64,000 bases of DNA from Desulfobulbaceae bacterium. Its GTDB lineage: Bacteria; Desulfobacterota; Desulfobulbia; Desulfobulbales; SURF-16. The notes beneath the pieces were generated by a model that had not been told where the DNA came from, did no database searches, and saw only the letters and a list, made by a program, of their open reading frames with translations. How positions within the stretch are numbered: position 1 is the stretch's first letter; every line of letters starts with the position of its first letter. The stretch spans positions 44,467 through 108,466 of the forward strand of contig JAHLLM010000015.1 of NCBI GenBank assembly GCA_020444175.1. The letters run 5' to 3'. Position numbers and translations under genes: made by a program. Positions 8,997 through 18,363 of the stretch are shown piece by piece.

Positions 8997-10774
8997 GCGT
9001 CAATTCAACCCTTAAGAGCAGGCAGGTCTTTTCGGGCAAAAATCTTTCCCTTTTGGCTCCTGTCTTCAGGCGCTATCGTCTCCGGCTTATCCTGGGATTT
9101 ACAGCCCTTCTCGGTGTGGATTCTTTTCAGCTTCTTACTCCGCGATTTATAAAAAGGGCGGTGGATGCACTGGAAACCGGTAAGGCTTCCAATGCCCTTC
9201 TCCTGCAATGTGCCGGCTATATCCTGCTCCTTGCTTTGGGTATTGCCTGTTGCAGGTTTTTGTGGCGCTATCTCATCATCGGCTTTTCGCGATTGCTGGA
9301 GCGCGATTTACGGGACAGGCTCGTGGCCCATCTCCTTACCCTGGATAGTCTTTTTTTTCAGCGCCACACCACCGGCGAATTAATGGCGCTTTCTTCCAAT
9401 GACCTTGCTGCGGTTCAACTGGCTGCAGGCATGGGACTGATTGCTTCAGTCGATGCCATGGTCATGACCCTGGCTGCCCTCGGTTTTATGGCCTATATCA
9501 ATCCAACCCTCACTGTTATAGCCGTGGCGCCCATGCCAATATTGGCTTTTTCCGCACGATTTCTTTCTGCACGTCTGCATAGACGTTTTAAAAGGGTCCA
9601 GGAACAGTTTGCATCCATGACTGAGTTTGTCCGAAGCACTCTTTCTTCCGTCCATCTGCTCAAGGCCTATACCCAGGAACAATTCCAGGCCGAGCAGTTC
9701 GACCGTATGGGAAAGGATTATATCAGACACAATCTGAGGCTTTCGGTCATCCAAGGGCTTCTGTTTCCCTTTTCCGGCTTTATAGGCAATTGCAGCCTGT
9801 TGCTGGTTCTTTTTTTCGGTGGACGTCTCACTGTGCAGGGGACCATAACCGTAGGCGATTTTGTTGCCTTTGTCTCCTACCTGTTCATGTTGACCTGGCC
9901 AATGACGGCCATAGGCTGGGTAACGAATCTTTTCCAGCGCGGCGCAACCTCACTTTCACGCATAAAGCATATACTGGAGCAGGAACCTGAATTGCATGAT
10001 GCTGTTTCCAGTGAGTCCTTTACCGTTAACTCGGGAACTATCAGGTTGAATCGACTTTCTTTTACCTATGCCGGTCAGGCAGACCCAGCTCTGGAGGATG
10101 TGAACGTTGTCTTTAAAAAAGGACTGGTGGGGGTGATTGGCAAAACTGGTTCCGGCAAAACAACTTTATGTCATATTCTTACCCGGCTCTATCCTGTTGA
10201 TGAAGGTGTTTTTTTTCTTGATGAGAGGGACGTCAACACACTTTCTCTGGCAACGGTTCGTGCAACTATCGCCTATGTACCCCAGGAAACAACAATCTTT
10301 TCGGAGACAATCCAGGCCAATATCGCCCTGGGTAAGATGGATGCCTCCATGGAGGAGATTGAAAGAGTGGCAAAAGCGGCATCAATCCATGATGAAATAC
10401 TGGCCTTTGGCGACGGATATCAGAGCAGAGTGGGAGAGAAGGGTGTGAAACTGTCCGGAGGCCAGAGACAGCGCATCGCTCTTGCCAGGGCGCTGCTTCT
10501 TGATCGACCGATAGTCATAATCGATGACGGGCTCTCTGCCGTTGATACAGAAACAGAGCATGCCATTTTGCAGCAGATATCATCTTACCTGCAGGGCAAG
10601 ACATGCATTGTTATTTCCCATCGCATCGCCCCCCTGGCCGAGGCCGATGAAATTCTGGTCATGGATAAAGGTAAAATTGTGGCCCGTGGTGATCATCAGA
10701 CACTGCTTGCCGGCAATACTTTTTATGCAACCATCTATGCGCATCAGACCGATTCAAGGGCACGGAAAGGATAG
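8993..10774 (+). CDS. ABC exporter half-transporter, degenerate-site subunit
   Basis: A 593-residue fused membrane/ATPase protein of the MdlA/LmrC type with about six transmembrane helices in the first 310 residues. The ATPase domain has Walker A GKTGSGKTT near 381-390 and a perfect signature LSGGQRQR. Walker B reads IVIIDDGLSAVD, with Asp where the catalytic Glu is expected. This fits the non-catalytic partner of a heterodimeric exporter. The TTG start overlaps the stop of the DUF2156 gene (8993-8996). The second half-transporter starts five bases after its stop. Confidence 0.88.
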   Translation: MSVNSTLKSRQVFSGKNLSLLAPVFRRYRLRLILGFTALLGVDSFQLLTPRFIKRAVDALETGKASNALLLQCAGYILLLALGIACCRFLWRYLIIGFSRLLERDLRDRLVAHLLTLDSLFFQRHTTGELMALSSNDLAAVQLAAGMGLIASVDAMVMTLAALGFMAYINPTLTVIAVAPMPILAFSARFLSARLHRRFKRVQEQFASMTEFVRSTLSSVHLLKAYTQEQFQAEQFDRMGKDYIRHNLRLSVIQGLLFPFSGFIGNCSLLLVLFFGGRLTVQGTITVGDFVAFVSYLFMLTWPMTAIGWVTNLFQRGATSLSRIKHILEQEPELHDAVSSESFTVNSGTIRLNRLSFTYAGQADPALEDVNVVFKKGLVGVIGKTGSGKTTLCHILTRLYPVDEGVFFLDERDVNTLSLATVRATIAYVPQETTIFSETIQANIALGKMDASMEEIERVAKAASIHDEILAFGDGYQSRVGEKGVKLSGGQRQRIALARALLLDRPIVIIDDGLSAVDTETEHAILQQISSYLQGKTCIVISHRIAPLAEADEILVMDKGKIVARGDHQTLLAGNTFYATIYAHQTDSRARKG

Positions 10775-10779
10775 GGACT

Positions 10780-12591
10780 ATGCGTTACGGCTATGGATAT
10801 TTCGAGGAAGACAAGCTGGGCAAGGTTGCCGATATGGGACTCTGGCGCAGAATTATCTCCTATTCCGTTCCGTATTGGAAACGCCTTGCCACAGCCATTC
10901 TGCTTTCATTTGTTGTCATAGGGGCAAGTCTTGCTTTGCCTCATATGGTGCGGCTTGGCATTGATCGATATATCGTCAATACCAGCATGGAAATTTCCCT
11001 GCGAATCGGTGGACTCGGTATGCTGGCCGCCTTTTTTATCGGCATTATCGTAGCAGGGTTTGTGGCAAATTTTCTGCAGGTCATTCTGCTTGAATGGACC
11101 GGACAGACTATTATGCATGAGATGCGTCAGCAGCTGTTCAGGCATATGCTGGGGCTTGACCTTGCCTTTTTTAACAACAATCCAAGCGGTAAACTTGTTA
11201 CCCGGCTGACAAACGATATCCAGAACATGCATGAAATGTTCACATCGGTTATTGTCACTCTGTTCAACGATTTCATCAAACTTATCGGCATCATGGTTAT
11301 CCTTTTCTGGATGAACTGGCGGCTTGCTCTGATTTTAAGCTTTCTGCTGCCCTTGATTACGGGGAACACCCTCTGGTTCAGCCGTCTGGCCAGAGATGCA
11401 TTCCGGGCCATTCGAACCCAGCTTGCCAGGATTAACTCCTTTTTGCAGGAATCTCTTTCCTCAATTGCCGTTCTGCAGATTTTTACACGCCAGGAGGACA
11501 CGTATAAGAAATTTACTGAACTCACTCATGCCTATCTGCAGACAAATGTTTACCAGATTAAACTGTTCGCCATTTTCATGCCTGCCATTGATCTTTTCAG
11601 TTCCTTTGCCACGGCATGCATTATCTGGTACGGAGGCGGTCAGATTATCCAGGAGCAAATGTCACTTGGCGAACTTGCCGCCTTTCTTGCCTATATGCGG
11701 CTTTTTTTCCAGCCTATCCGCGAGCTTTCCCAGAAGTATTCCATAGTGCAGTCCGCCATGGCTTCGGCAGAGCGCATTTTCCAGCTTCTCGACACCTCGC
11801 CGGCTTATTCTCCTGTCAGGTTGGAGCCGGATCAGCCAGACATGAAAGGAGAAGTGTCATTTCAGCATGTTCATTTTTCTTATGATACGGAACAGGTGCT
11901 GTCTGATCTCTCTTTCCATGTAGCGCCGGGAAAAACCCTGGCCATTGTGGGGGCTACGGGTTCCGGAAAATCGACCATCGTTCATCTTCTTGAACGATTC
12001 TACGCGCCGGACAAGGGAACAATACGTATTGACGGCCAGGATATCAGTACCCTGAACACCCAGTGGCTCAGGGAGCGTCTTGGCCTGGTCATGCAGAGTG
12101 TCTTTATTATTCCTGCAAGTATCAGGGAGAATATCCTGCTTGACAAAGAGATAAGTGAAACTGAGTTAAACCGGATAATTGACAAAGCACAGCTGGCCGG
12201 TGTTGTGAAACAACTTCCCGAGGGGCTGGAGACAAGAATCGGTGAAGGAGGTCTCGAGTTCTCTTCCGGTCAGAAGCAGCTTCTTGCCTTTGCCCGTGTT
12301 CTTGCCCGTGATCCACTGATTCTTATCCTTGATGAGGCAACTTCCAGTGTTGACTCAGCAACAGAAATTTTAATTGACCGGGCTATTGCTTCAACTCTTG
12401 CCAACAGAACCGGCATTGTTATTGCCCATCGTCTGTCAACTATTCGCCGGGCGGATCATATTATTGTCATGGACAAAGGAAGGATAGTCGAGCAGGGGAA
12501 TCACGAAGCCTTAATGGCGAATGGCGGAATATATCGTCATCTCCAGGAGCTGCAGTTTAACCATTCCGAGCCCAAAATCAATGCAGTTTAA
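10780..12591 (+). CDS. ABC exporter half-transporter, catalytic-site subunit
   Basis: A 603-residue half-transporter of the MdlB/LmrD type. Walker A is GATGSGKST near 390-399, and Walker B is canonical (ILILDEATSSVD). The signature is degenerate, FSSGQKQ instead of LSGGQ. With the preceding protein this gives one consensus ATP site (this Walker B with the partner's LSGGQ) and one degenerate site. That is the hallmark of heterodimeric ABC exporters such as TM287/288. The transported substrate is unknown; coupling to a DUF2156 gene hints at a lipid or cell-envelope compound. Confidence 0.88.
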   Translation: MRYGYGYFEEDKLGKVADMGLWRRIISYSVPYWKRLATAILLSFVVIGASLALPHMVRLGIDRYIVNTSMEISLRIGGLGMLAAFFIGIIVAGFVANFLQVILLEWTGQTIMHEMRQQLFRHMLGLDLAFFNNNPSGKLVTRLTNDIQNMHEMFTSVIVTLFNDFIKLIGIMVILFWMNWRLALILSFLLPLITGNTLWFSRLARDAFRAIRTQLARINSFLQESLSSIAVLQIFTRQEDTYKKFTELTHAYLQTNVYQIKLFAIFMPAIDLFSSFATACIIWYGGGQIIQEQMSLGELAAFLAYMRLFFQPIRELSQKYSIVQSAMASAERIFQLLDTSPAYSPVRLEPDQPDMKGEVSFQHVHFSYDTEQVLSDLSFHVAPGKTLAIVGATGSGKSTIVHLLERFYAPDKGTIRIDGQDISTLNTQWLRERLGLVMQSVFIIPASIRENILLDKEISETELNRIIDKAQLAGVVKQLPEGLETRIGEGGLEFSSGQKQLLAFARVLARDPLILILDEATSSVDSATEILIDRAIASTLANRTGIVIAHRLSTIRRADHIIVMDKGRIVEQGNHEALMANGGIYRHLQELQFNHSEPKINAV

Positions 12592-12750
12592 TTTTGTCTT
12601 CAATTTTTTCATGGTATAAATTCGACTCAATTTAATTGACATCCCAAAGCCGAGGTTATAGCTTTAAAATATAACACGTTGTATTAGTTTACTCAGAACT
12701 CAAAATCCGGAACTCGGAACTCTTAAAATATAAGAGTGAAGGAGGTCGCA

Positions 12751-13185
12751 GTGGAAATAGCAGAACGGAATTATCATTTAAGATTGCAGGAAATGTGTGA
12801 CTGTTATATGGAAACGGATTTCCACAAGCAGCTCGAGGTGCTGGCCGGATCAGATGGTGTGGATCTGGAGGAAAACGCAATAAAATATCTGTCTCTTGCC
12901 ATCATGTATACCTTGACGGAAAAGGCGCGGAAGCTTTCTCTGAAGAAAGAGGATGGCCATGTAAAAGTTGTGGTTAAGGGCGACAGTAAAATAACCCTGG
13001 CTTCTCCCGGTGTTGCAATGTTTGATAAGATAGTCGAAATTATCAGGGCGGTTCTTCACATCGAAGAAGACAAGGGCGAACTTCCCCTGGCCCTTGGTTT
13101 GCGCAGCGGGGACCTTGAGCTCCAGGTGAAAGTGAAACGGAAAGCGCAAAAGGAAGCGCTGAAAATAAAGTTTCCGGCACTGTAA
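12751..13185 (+). CDS. conserved-looking hypothetical protein
   Basis: A 144-residue cytoplasmic protein, without signal or membrane segments, that I do not recognise. The first 60 residues are predicted helical (NYHLRLQEMCDCYMETDF). The rest alternates basic strands and helices (GHVKVVVKGDSKITL, LELQVKVKRKAQKEALK). The frame is open from GTG at 12736, but AAGGAGGT at 12738-12745 stands five bases before the GTG at 12751, which I take as the start. Two TTAAAATATAA repeats lie upstream, the second just before the gene. Confidence 0.6.
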   Translation: MEIAERNYHLRLQEMCDCYMETDFHKQLEVLAGSDGVDLEENAIKYLSLAIMYTLTEKARKLSLKKEDGHVKVVVKGDSKITLASPGVAMFDKIVEIIRAVLHIEEDKGELPLALGLRSGDLELQVKVKRKAQKEALKIKFPAL

Positions 13186-13202
13186 GCCTGTTTGTGGAAA
13201 GA

Positions 13203-13244
13203 GGTACGGATTAAAGGGATGTTTTTATCTCGTTAATCCGTGCC
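13203..13244. terminator. 12-bp hairpin between converging genes
   Basis: GGTACGGATTAA at 13203-13214 pairs with TTAATCCGTGCC at 13233-13244 (one G-T wobble). It lies just after the stop of the upstream gene and faces a converging gene. There is no T run on either side, so it is at best a weak terminator or an mRNA 3'-end structure. The following 13260-13405 contains CTATTCAG twice and no gene. Confidence 0.4.
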
Positions 13245-13417
13245 GGCTCTGAAAAATTATCGTATCTATTCAGCGAGGGCTCGAAATGGGCCTCAACTCC
13301 AGGCCGTAACTATTCAGATGTGCCTTAGATTTGGACAGGTAAGCGCAACGAAGTGAAGACTCCGAGCAGGCCTGATCGTTCAAAGATGAGGTGCAGCTTC
13401 TAAGTTACAAATTATCT

Positions 13418-13759
13418 TTAATTTATTTCGCTGACCGCACTTATGAGTTCATCAAGGTTCTGGAACTCATTCAGCTTGCTATGCGACAGAGCTATTTCCA
13501 GTACGTCAGTCTTTTTCAGCACAACTGGATAATCAAAAGTCATCTTGTATTTTTCTTCAAATTCATCCCTGTGGAGAAATTCCATTTCCAGTCCGGAATT
13601 CTCCCGGAATTCTTTCCATTTTTTATTTTCGCTGAAGGTATCAAAGGTCATTTTGCATAAATTGCAGGTGTAGGTCTCCGGGTTGACAATCTTGTGACCA
13701 ATATCGAGCATGGTACTTACAAAACCGCTGTCAGCATTATAAACAAAAATCAATTCCAT
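13418..13759 (-). CDS. small conserved protein of unknown function
   Basis: A 113-residue soluble protein beginning MELIFVYNADSG. It has a CNLCK motif around residue 33 in TYTCNLCKMTFDTF, which could bind a metal or thiol. The C-terminal part, VVLKKTDVLEIALSHSKLN, is amphipathic. Similar short proteins with a 'YNADSG...C-x-L-C' pattern occur in many bacteria without a known role. The ribosome site is AGGAGG, six bases before the ATG. No partner genes are evident. Confidence 0.65.
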   Translation of the reverse strand: MELIFVYNADSGFVSTMLDIGHKIVNPETYTCNLCKMTFDTFSENKKWKEFRENSGLEMEFLHRDEFEEKYKMTFDYPVVLKKTDVLEIALSHSKLNEFQNLDELISAVSEIN

Positions 13760-14109
13760 CGAATCCTCCTGGGTGATGTTAAAGGGGATCTTTTATTGTC
13801 CTGACAAATGCCCTGCAAGTCAATCATGGAAATGAGATAACTCTCCTGCCACACCCCTCACGAGTCTGCTTTTTTCTCCCCGATTCTGCGCTGTCTAAGG
13901 AAAGTTGCAATCCGGAGTTAAGGGGGGGCCGTGTCTTGGATGAACAGATGTCAAAAGAGAAGATAAAATATCATTTTCAAAGAAAACATGATAATCTGTC
14001 CGCTGAAATCATCTTCTACTCATAACCTTAAACCTGGAAAGCGAAAAGAGTTGAGTAGTCACAAAAAACGGAAGCGTTTCAATCAAAACAGGAGAAAAAG
14101 GAGGCTCAC
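13760..14109. other. intergenic region, 350 bases, no gene seen
   Basis: This lies between divergent genes. It contains a G run at 13922-13928 and AT-rich DNA before the next start. An open frame at 13988-14170 overlaps the real downstream gene out of frame and has no ribosome site. I see no convincing RNA or regulatory structure. Confidence 0.5.
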
Positions 14110-14424
14110 ATGTCGGGTATACCATCAAGGCAGTATAATAAAATCAAAGAGCGTCATCCCAAATTTATGACAGCTTTGGAAGAACTTGGCAAAGTTGCCA
14201 AGCAGGAGGGGCCTATTGATGAAAAGACGGCACAGTTAATTCAACTGGCAGCCGCTACGGCCAATCGGTCCGAAGGCGCAGTGCACAGCCACACGAGAAG
14301 GGCTCTTGAAGCCGGAGCCACTCCTGAAGAAATTTATCAGGCCATTCTTCTTCTGACCAGCACAATCGGATTTCCAAACGTGACAGCCGCCCTGAGCTGG
14401 GCTGGTGATGTCATAGATAAATAA
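14110..14424 (+). CDS. carboxymuconolactone decarboxylase/AhpD-like protein without redox Cys
   Basis: A 104-residue all-helical protein of the CMD/AhpD fold. The family signature region reads SEGAVHSHTRRALEAGATPEEI, where Glu, His and the following 'A-x-x-A-G-A-T' are kept. AhpD peroxidase members carry CxxC at the positions occupied here by EGAVH, so this protein has no cysteine pair and is unlikely to be a thiol peroxidase. A strong ribosome site (AAAGGAGG) precedes the ATG. The REC-CheX gene follows 50 bases downstream on the same strand. Confidence 0.8.
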   Translation: MSGIPSRQYNKIKERHPKFMTALEELGKVAKQEGPIDEKTAQLIQLAAATANRSEGAVHSHTRRALEAGATPEEIYQAILLLTSTIGFPNVTAALSWAGDVIDK

Positions 14425-14474
14425 AAATGAGGGGATTCCGCCCTTCTTCATATTGTGGAAACAAGCAGTAACAG

Positions 14475-15341
14475 ATGCCGAAAAAATTAAAAATTCTCAT
14501 TGCCGAAGATAACCCGCTCACCCAGAAACTCTATAGGGTTGGCCTTTCAGATTCTGTCTTTGACAAACAAATTGTTGATAATGGACAGATTGCCTTCGAG
14601 TTATATGAACAATGGCACCCTGATATTGTCCTCACAGACATTGTCATGCCGGAAATGAATGGATTCCAGCTCCTCCATAAAATACGCATTTCAGGCAAGG
14701 ACAAAAAGACCACCATCATTGTTGCAACCTCTTCGACAGACAGGAAGGATGTTCTGGCGTGTATGAAAATCGGGGTACAGGGATATATTATAAAACCTTT
14801 TCTTTCCTCGGAGATATCTGACGCGATTTTAAAGAATTATAAGAAAAAGAAAGCGGCAAAAGCAAAGCTGAAAGTTGAATATCTCAATCCCTTTCTTGTT
14901 TCAGCCCAGAAAACCATTGAGACAATGGCTCAGATCCCGGTGCGAACCAGGCCGCTGCAGAGGAAGGAGGAGCGGGTTACTTACGGTGAGGTGACAGGCA
15001 TTATCGGCATGAGTTCTGAAAAGGTTTCGGGCAATATGGTTATCAGCTTTTCGAAATCGTGTATTTTGGATATTGTCGCCAAGATGTTCATGGAGCCTGA
15101 AAAGGACGAGATTGACAAAGATGTTGTTGATGCTGTCGGAGAGCTGACAAATATTATATGCGGTGGAGCAAAAGCAAAACTGGCAAAGCATAAAATTTTG
15201 TTCGACATGGCGACGCCAACCATGATAGTTGGTAAAAATATCCAGCTTCATTACAGGCCTGATGCGGAAATCATCGTTATCCCTTTTGAAACACCCAGTG
15301 GAAATTTTGTTGTCGAGGCAAATCTGGGAGTTAGTAAATAA
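14475..15341 (+). CDS. response regulator with CheX-like phosphatase domain
   Basis: A 288-residue protein. Residues 1-120 form a receiver domain: ILIAEDN at the start, phospho-acceptor Asp55 in LTDIVMPEMNG, a Thr/Ser switch in IVATSS, and Lys in IIKPF. After a Lys-rich linker, residues 135-285 resemble CheX: NPFLVSAQKTIETMAQI, then VGELTNIICGGAKAKL, the helix that in CheX carries the catalytic Glu and Asn (here Glu and Asn in GELTN). The fusion suggests phosphorylation-controlled dephosphorylation of CheY-like proteins. No chemotaxis genes are adjacent. Confidence 0.85.
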   Translation: MPKKLKILIAEDNPLTQKLYRVGLSDSVFDKQIVDNGQIAFELYEQWHPDIVLTDIVMPEMNGFQLLHKIRISGKDKKTTIIVATSSTDRKDVLACMKIGVQGYIIKPFLSSEISDAILKNYKKKKAAKAKLKVEYLNPFLVSAQKTIETMAQIPVRTRPLQRKEERVTYGEVTGIIGMSSEKVSGNMVISFSKSCILDIVAKMFMEPEKDEIDKDVVDAVGELTNIICGGAKAKLAKHKILFDMATPTMIVGKNIQLHYRPDAEIIVIPFETPSGNFVVEANLGVSK

Positions 15342-15587
15342 GAAAAGCGTGGGCTGCAGGAAGGAAATCTGCTTCTGTTATCATCATTTGTCACTCCCTG
15401 TCAGGCTGTTGGGCGGGTCTATTGCAAGACCCTTTCATTCCAAATTAAATGTATTCATATCTCCAGTATCAATTTTTTTTGAGATCCTTCAATTCTCAAT
15501 TGAAAACACAAGCTCATGGTTTCGCGGCGCATAAATATCATTCTCTTGCCTGCGTGTCCTTTTTCATTGTACTGAAGAGTGTCTGCT

Positions 15588-16271
15588 TTATGGGAGTCGG
15601 AGTCGTTTCAGGAGTTTGCTAATTCCCTCATCCGTCTCGTCGAACCAGTTCCGGTAGGCGCTGGCCACAGCAAAGGAAGAGGTGTCACGGATATTGAGGC
15701 AGTAAAGCCTGTCAGCGTGAGCAGCGAGATTTTTAACTGTCTTCTGCAGGCCGGTCGGCACGGCTATTGTGAGAGAGGCCGGTTTGCGACGGCGTGCGTA
15801 TTTAACCGCTGCAAGCATGGTATAACCGGAAGCGAGCCCGTCATCGACAATGATCACATTTTTGTCTGCAATATCAGGGAAGGGGCGACCTTCTTGAAAA
15901 AGCTCATTTCGCTTTTCAATGGAGGCAAAGGCTTTTCGTACCTGGCTTTCCACCTCCTCATCCGTGAGCTGCAGTGCGTCGAGCAGCCGTTGGTTGAATA
16001 AGCGGTCTCCGTCCAAGTTGATGGCGCCGAAACCCGCCTCCGTATTCCAGGGAATCTGCACTTTACGAACCAGCAGCAGATCAAGGGGCCACTGCAGGAA
16101 TGGAAGCATGGCTGCGGCAACAGGCACTCCGCCCGAGGGGATGGCCAGGAGCAGGCCCGTGTCTCCAGCTTCCTTTGTGACCAAGGAGCCGAGCTGTCGT
16201 CCGGCATCCAGTCGGTCGGCAAAAACGAATTCTCGGTTGCGAAGCTCTTTGGACTCGATGATATTTTTCAT
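15588..16271 (-). CDS. phosphoribosyltransferase-family protein
   Basis: A 227-residue type I PRTase fold protein. The PRPP-binding motif is VIIVDDGLASGYTM at about residues 137-150. An N-terminal LAIPSGGVPVAA loop and DLLLVRKVQ strand match the subfamily often fused to or encoded with alpha/beta hydrolases. The exact substrate is not inferable; these proteins are usually not nucleotide-salvage enzymes. The GAGGAGG ribosome site is five bases before the ATG. It is divergent from the ATPase gene that follows. Confidence 0.8.
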   Translation of the reverse strand: MKNIIESKELRNREFVFADRLDAGRQLGSLVTKEAGDTGLLLAIPSGGVPVAAAMLPFLQWPLDLLLVRKVQIPWNTEAGFGAINLDGDRLFNQRLLDALQLTDEEVESQVRKAFASIEKRNELFQEGRPFPDIADKNVIIVDDGLASGYTMLAAVKYARRRKPASLTIAVPTGLQKTVKNLAAHADRLYCLNIRDTSSFAVASAYRNWFDETDEGISKLLKRLRLP

Positions 16272-16372
16272 GGCATCCTCCTCTACCTCCTGCCCGATTC
16301 ACTCTTTTTTATTGTATTTTCTTCCCTATAAAATATTCTAAACAGTACAACTGATGTTTCAAAGGGGGGGAG

Positions 16373-17536
16373 ATGCAATTATTTCGCTGTAGGGTCGCCG
16401 GTCATTTTATCCTGCACAACAGTGACTGGTTTACCATTCATGCCAGGATGACTACGATCACGGGTCCGACCGGCAGTGGCAAGAGCACACTGCTCAAGGC
16501 ATTAGGTTCGCTCAACCCTCCCTTTTGTCATCCCGACCCAGCACCTTTTGCAGACTTCCCGCAATATGTCCGGTCCGGCAAACATACCCGCCGGGTAATT
16601 CCCGCCAAGAAGACCGCAGCTATCGGAGTTTTTATCTGTGATGATTTGCTGCGCAATACCCTGGCGGAGATTGACCCTGTTTTCATGAAAACGGATCGCA
16701 TTGAGGTGGGGCGCAGGCTGGACAGCTCCAGGTGGATAACCTATGTGGAGATCTCTGCTTCCAGTCGCTGGAGCGAACTGGCTCCATATCTTGAGAAGAT
16801 GCGCAGGATTGCAGATCCAACCGAAAACAGCCTGTTTGACGAATGGTGGCAGGAATGTGAAACGATTCAAGCCGCAGAGCGGATAAAGGGCAATCTTGCC
16901 GAACGTGCCAATAGATTTTTCGACGGGCTGACTGAACATGCGAGGGCTAAGAATAATCAAGATCTGCTGCAAAAGGTACGGTTTATCGTTAACCGCGAGG
17001 CCCGGTTCAAGAAGGCCAGAGAAATAACAGGAAATTCACTGCCTGTTCTCTTTTATCTTCATAAGGAGAATCTGCTGTCATCTGGGATTAATGTCGATCA
17101 GCCTGCTGGCAAAGTGCATGAGCCGCTGGAAAATCATTGGCAATGCGTGGATTTGTTTTTTCAAGAACTGTTGAGGAGCAACAGGGATTTGCTCAGGAAG
17201 GTGGTTGAAGGGACGATTCCTTTTAAAAACCAGGAAATTTCTCTCCATCAGCGCTGGATGTTAAGCTGCGCCGTGATCGCCTGTTATTTTACTGAAATAG
17301 CCGGCAGGCAACCCATTTTTCTTCTCGATGAGCCTGATGCTGGTCTGGGGCGAAAGGAAAAAAATGAACTGGAAAAAATGCTGCGTCATTTAAGCGAGTC
17401 CTTTCAGGTAATAGTCTGTACGTGTGATGAAAATTTTTTGACTGACAGCCGCAGGCGTTACCAGTTGCAGGAGAAGGGTGGAGAAGTTCGAGTTGTCAGG
17501 TTGAGGGAACAAAATCGATCTCCATGTCGAGGGTAA
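16373..17536 (+). CDS. SMC/ABC-like P-loop ATPase
   Basis: A 387-residue soluble ATPase. Walker A, TGPTGSGKST, is at about 30-39. Near residue 313 a Walker B-like strand reads PIFLLDEPDAGLG, with a D-loop, as in RecF/SMC-type ABC ATPases. An ABC signature is not obvious; SLHQRWML just upstream may replace it. The middle (residues 100-280) is helical. It has no transmembrane segments. The function is unknown; proteins like this act in DNA repair, anti-phage defence or metabolism, and nothing in context decides between these. A G-rich ribosome site (GGGGGGGAG) precedes the ATG. Confidence 0.7.
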   Translation: MQLFRCRVAGHFILHNSDWFTIHARMTTITGPTGSGKSTLLKALGSLNPPFCHPDPAPFADFPQYVRSGKHTRRVIPAKKTAAIGVFICDDLLRNTLAEIDPVFMKTDRIEVGRRLDSSRWITYVEISASSRWSELAPYLEKMRRIADPTENSLFDEWWQECETIQAAERIKGNLAERANRFFDGLTEHARAKNNQDLLQKVRFIVNREARFKKAREITGNSLPVLFYLHKENLLSSGINVDQPAGKVHEPLENHWQCVDLFFQELLRSNRDLLRKVVEGTIPFKNQEISLHQRWMLSCAVIACYFTEIAGRQPIFLLDEPDAGLGRKEKNELEKMLRHLSESFQVIVCTCDENFLTDSRRRYQLQEKGGEVRVVRLREQNRSPCRG

Positions 17537-17664
17537 CGGCTACTCAATTTAATGAGCCAGTCAGTTTTGGGGTTGATCTGTTTGCCCGGAACTGAAAGGG
17601 AAGAAGAGTTCAGATACGAAGCTGTTAGCAGCAAGAGCGTCTTTATTTTCAAAGAAAACAGCAT
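17458..17664 (-). CDS. possible small secreted peptide
   Basis: A 68-codon frame starting MLFSLKIKTLLLLTASYLN, which resembles a signal peptide, preceded by AAGGAG nine bases before the ATG. The second half overlaps the end of the ATPase gene on the opposite strand and may not be conserved. No family is recognised. The good ribosome site is the only reason to list it. Confidence 0.25.
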   Translation of the reverse strand: MLFSLKIKTLLLLTASYLNSSSLSVPGKQINPKTDWLIKLSSRYPRHGDRFCSLNLTTRTSPPFSCNW

Positions 17665-17747
17665 GATGTTCTCCTTGTTTAAAACGCTCTTCCCGCTATA
17701 TTCAGGCGTCCCATGGAATAGGTGGGGGTATGTTGCCAGCTTCGGGT

Positions 17748-18305
17748 TTAGCCGCAGTTGCAGCCGCCCGACCCGCAGCCACCGCCCTGACTTTCTGTGC
17801 CGCAACCGCAACTTGCTTGTTGCTCGGATCCGCATCCGCACCCTGCGGCGGATAACTGGGCGAGTTCATCCGAGGTTGGCTGCCGTACATCAACGACATT
17901 GATGTCGAAAAAAAGTTTTTTGCCGGCAAGGGGATGGTTCAGGTCAACTTTGACAACGTCGTTGTCATTTACTTCCATTACGTTGATCATAATCGGTCCC
18001 TGGGGGCCATGGGCCTGAAAAGTCATACCCGGTTCCACCTTTGCATCATCAGGAAACTGACTTCTGGGAATTTCCTGAAACATTTCCTCTCGAACTGTTC
18101 CATAAGCATCTTCCGGGTCGACAGTGATCTTGGTACGATCTCCCTTGGCGCTACCCATAAGTCCTTTTTCAAGACCTGGTATCATCTGGCCGCTTCCCAT
18201 TATAAATCCGAGCGGTTCTCCCTCCGGTGACCGGTCTACTTCTTCTCCTGATTCAAGGGTTAGAATGTAGTCAATTGATACAAAAAGTTTATCTTCTATG
18301 TTCAC
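17748..18305 (-). CDS. FKBP-type peptidyl-prolyl isomerase (SlyD-like) with Cys-rich tail
   Basis: A 185-residue SlyD-type prolyl isomerase. The FKBP domain reads LESGEEVDRSPEGEPLGF, GSGQMIPGLEKGLMG and DPEDAYG. The insert-in-flap chaperone domain follows (FPDDAKVEPGMTF...), and then VDLNHPLAGKKLFFD closes the FKBP fold. The last 35 residues form a Gly/Cys tail with repeated CGCG and GGCGSGGC. In E. coli SlyD the metal-binding tail is His-rich, whereas here it is Cys-rich. The frame opens at 18410, but GGAGGG seven bases before the GTG at 18305 sets the start. Confidence 0.88.
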   Translation of the reverse strand: MNIEDKLFVSIDYILTLESGEEVDRSPEGEPLGFIMGSGQMIPGLEKGLMGSAKGDRTKITVDPEDAYGTVREEMFQEIPRSQFPDDAKVEPGMTFQAHGPQGPIMINVMEVNDNDVVKVDLNHPLAGKKLFFDINVVDVRQPTSDELAQLSAAGCGCGSEQQASCGCGTESQGGGCGSGGCNCG

Positions 18306-18363
18306 GCTGATCCCTCCTGTGATGGTTTCATTGCTCAAGTAATAAGGCAAAAAATAATAAGGC

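Noticed and set aside
13988..14170. A 60-codon frame overlapping the AhpD-like gene
   Set aside because: It overlaps the real gene out of frame and has no ribosome site.
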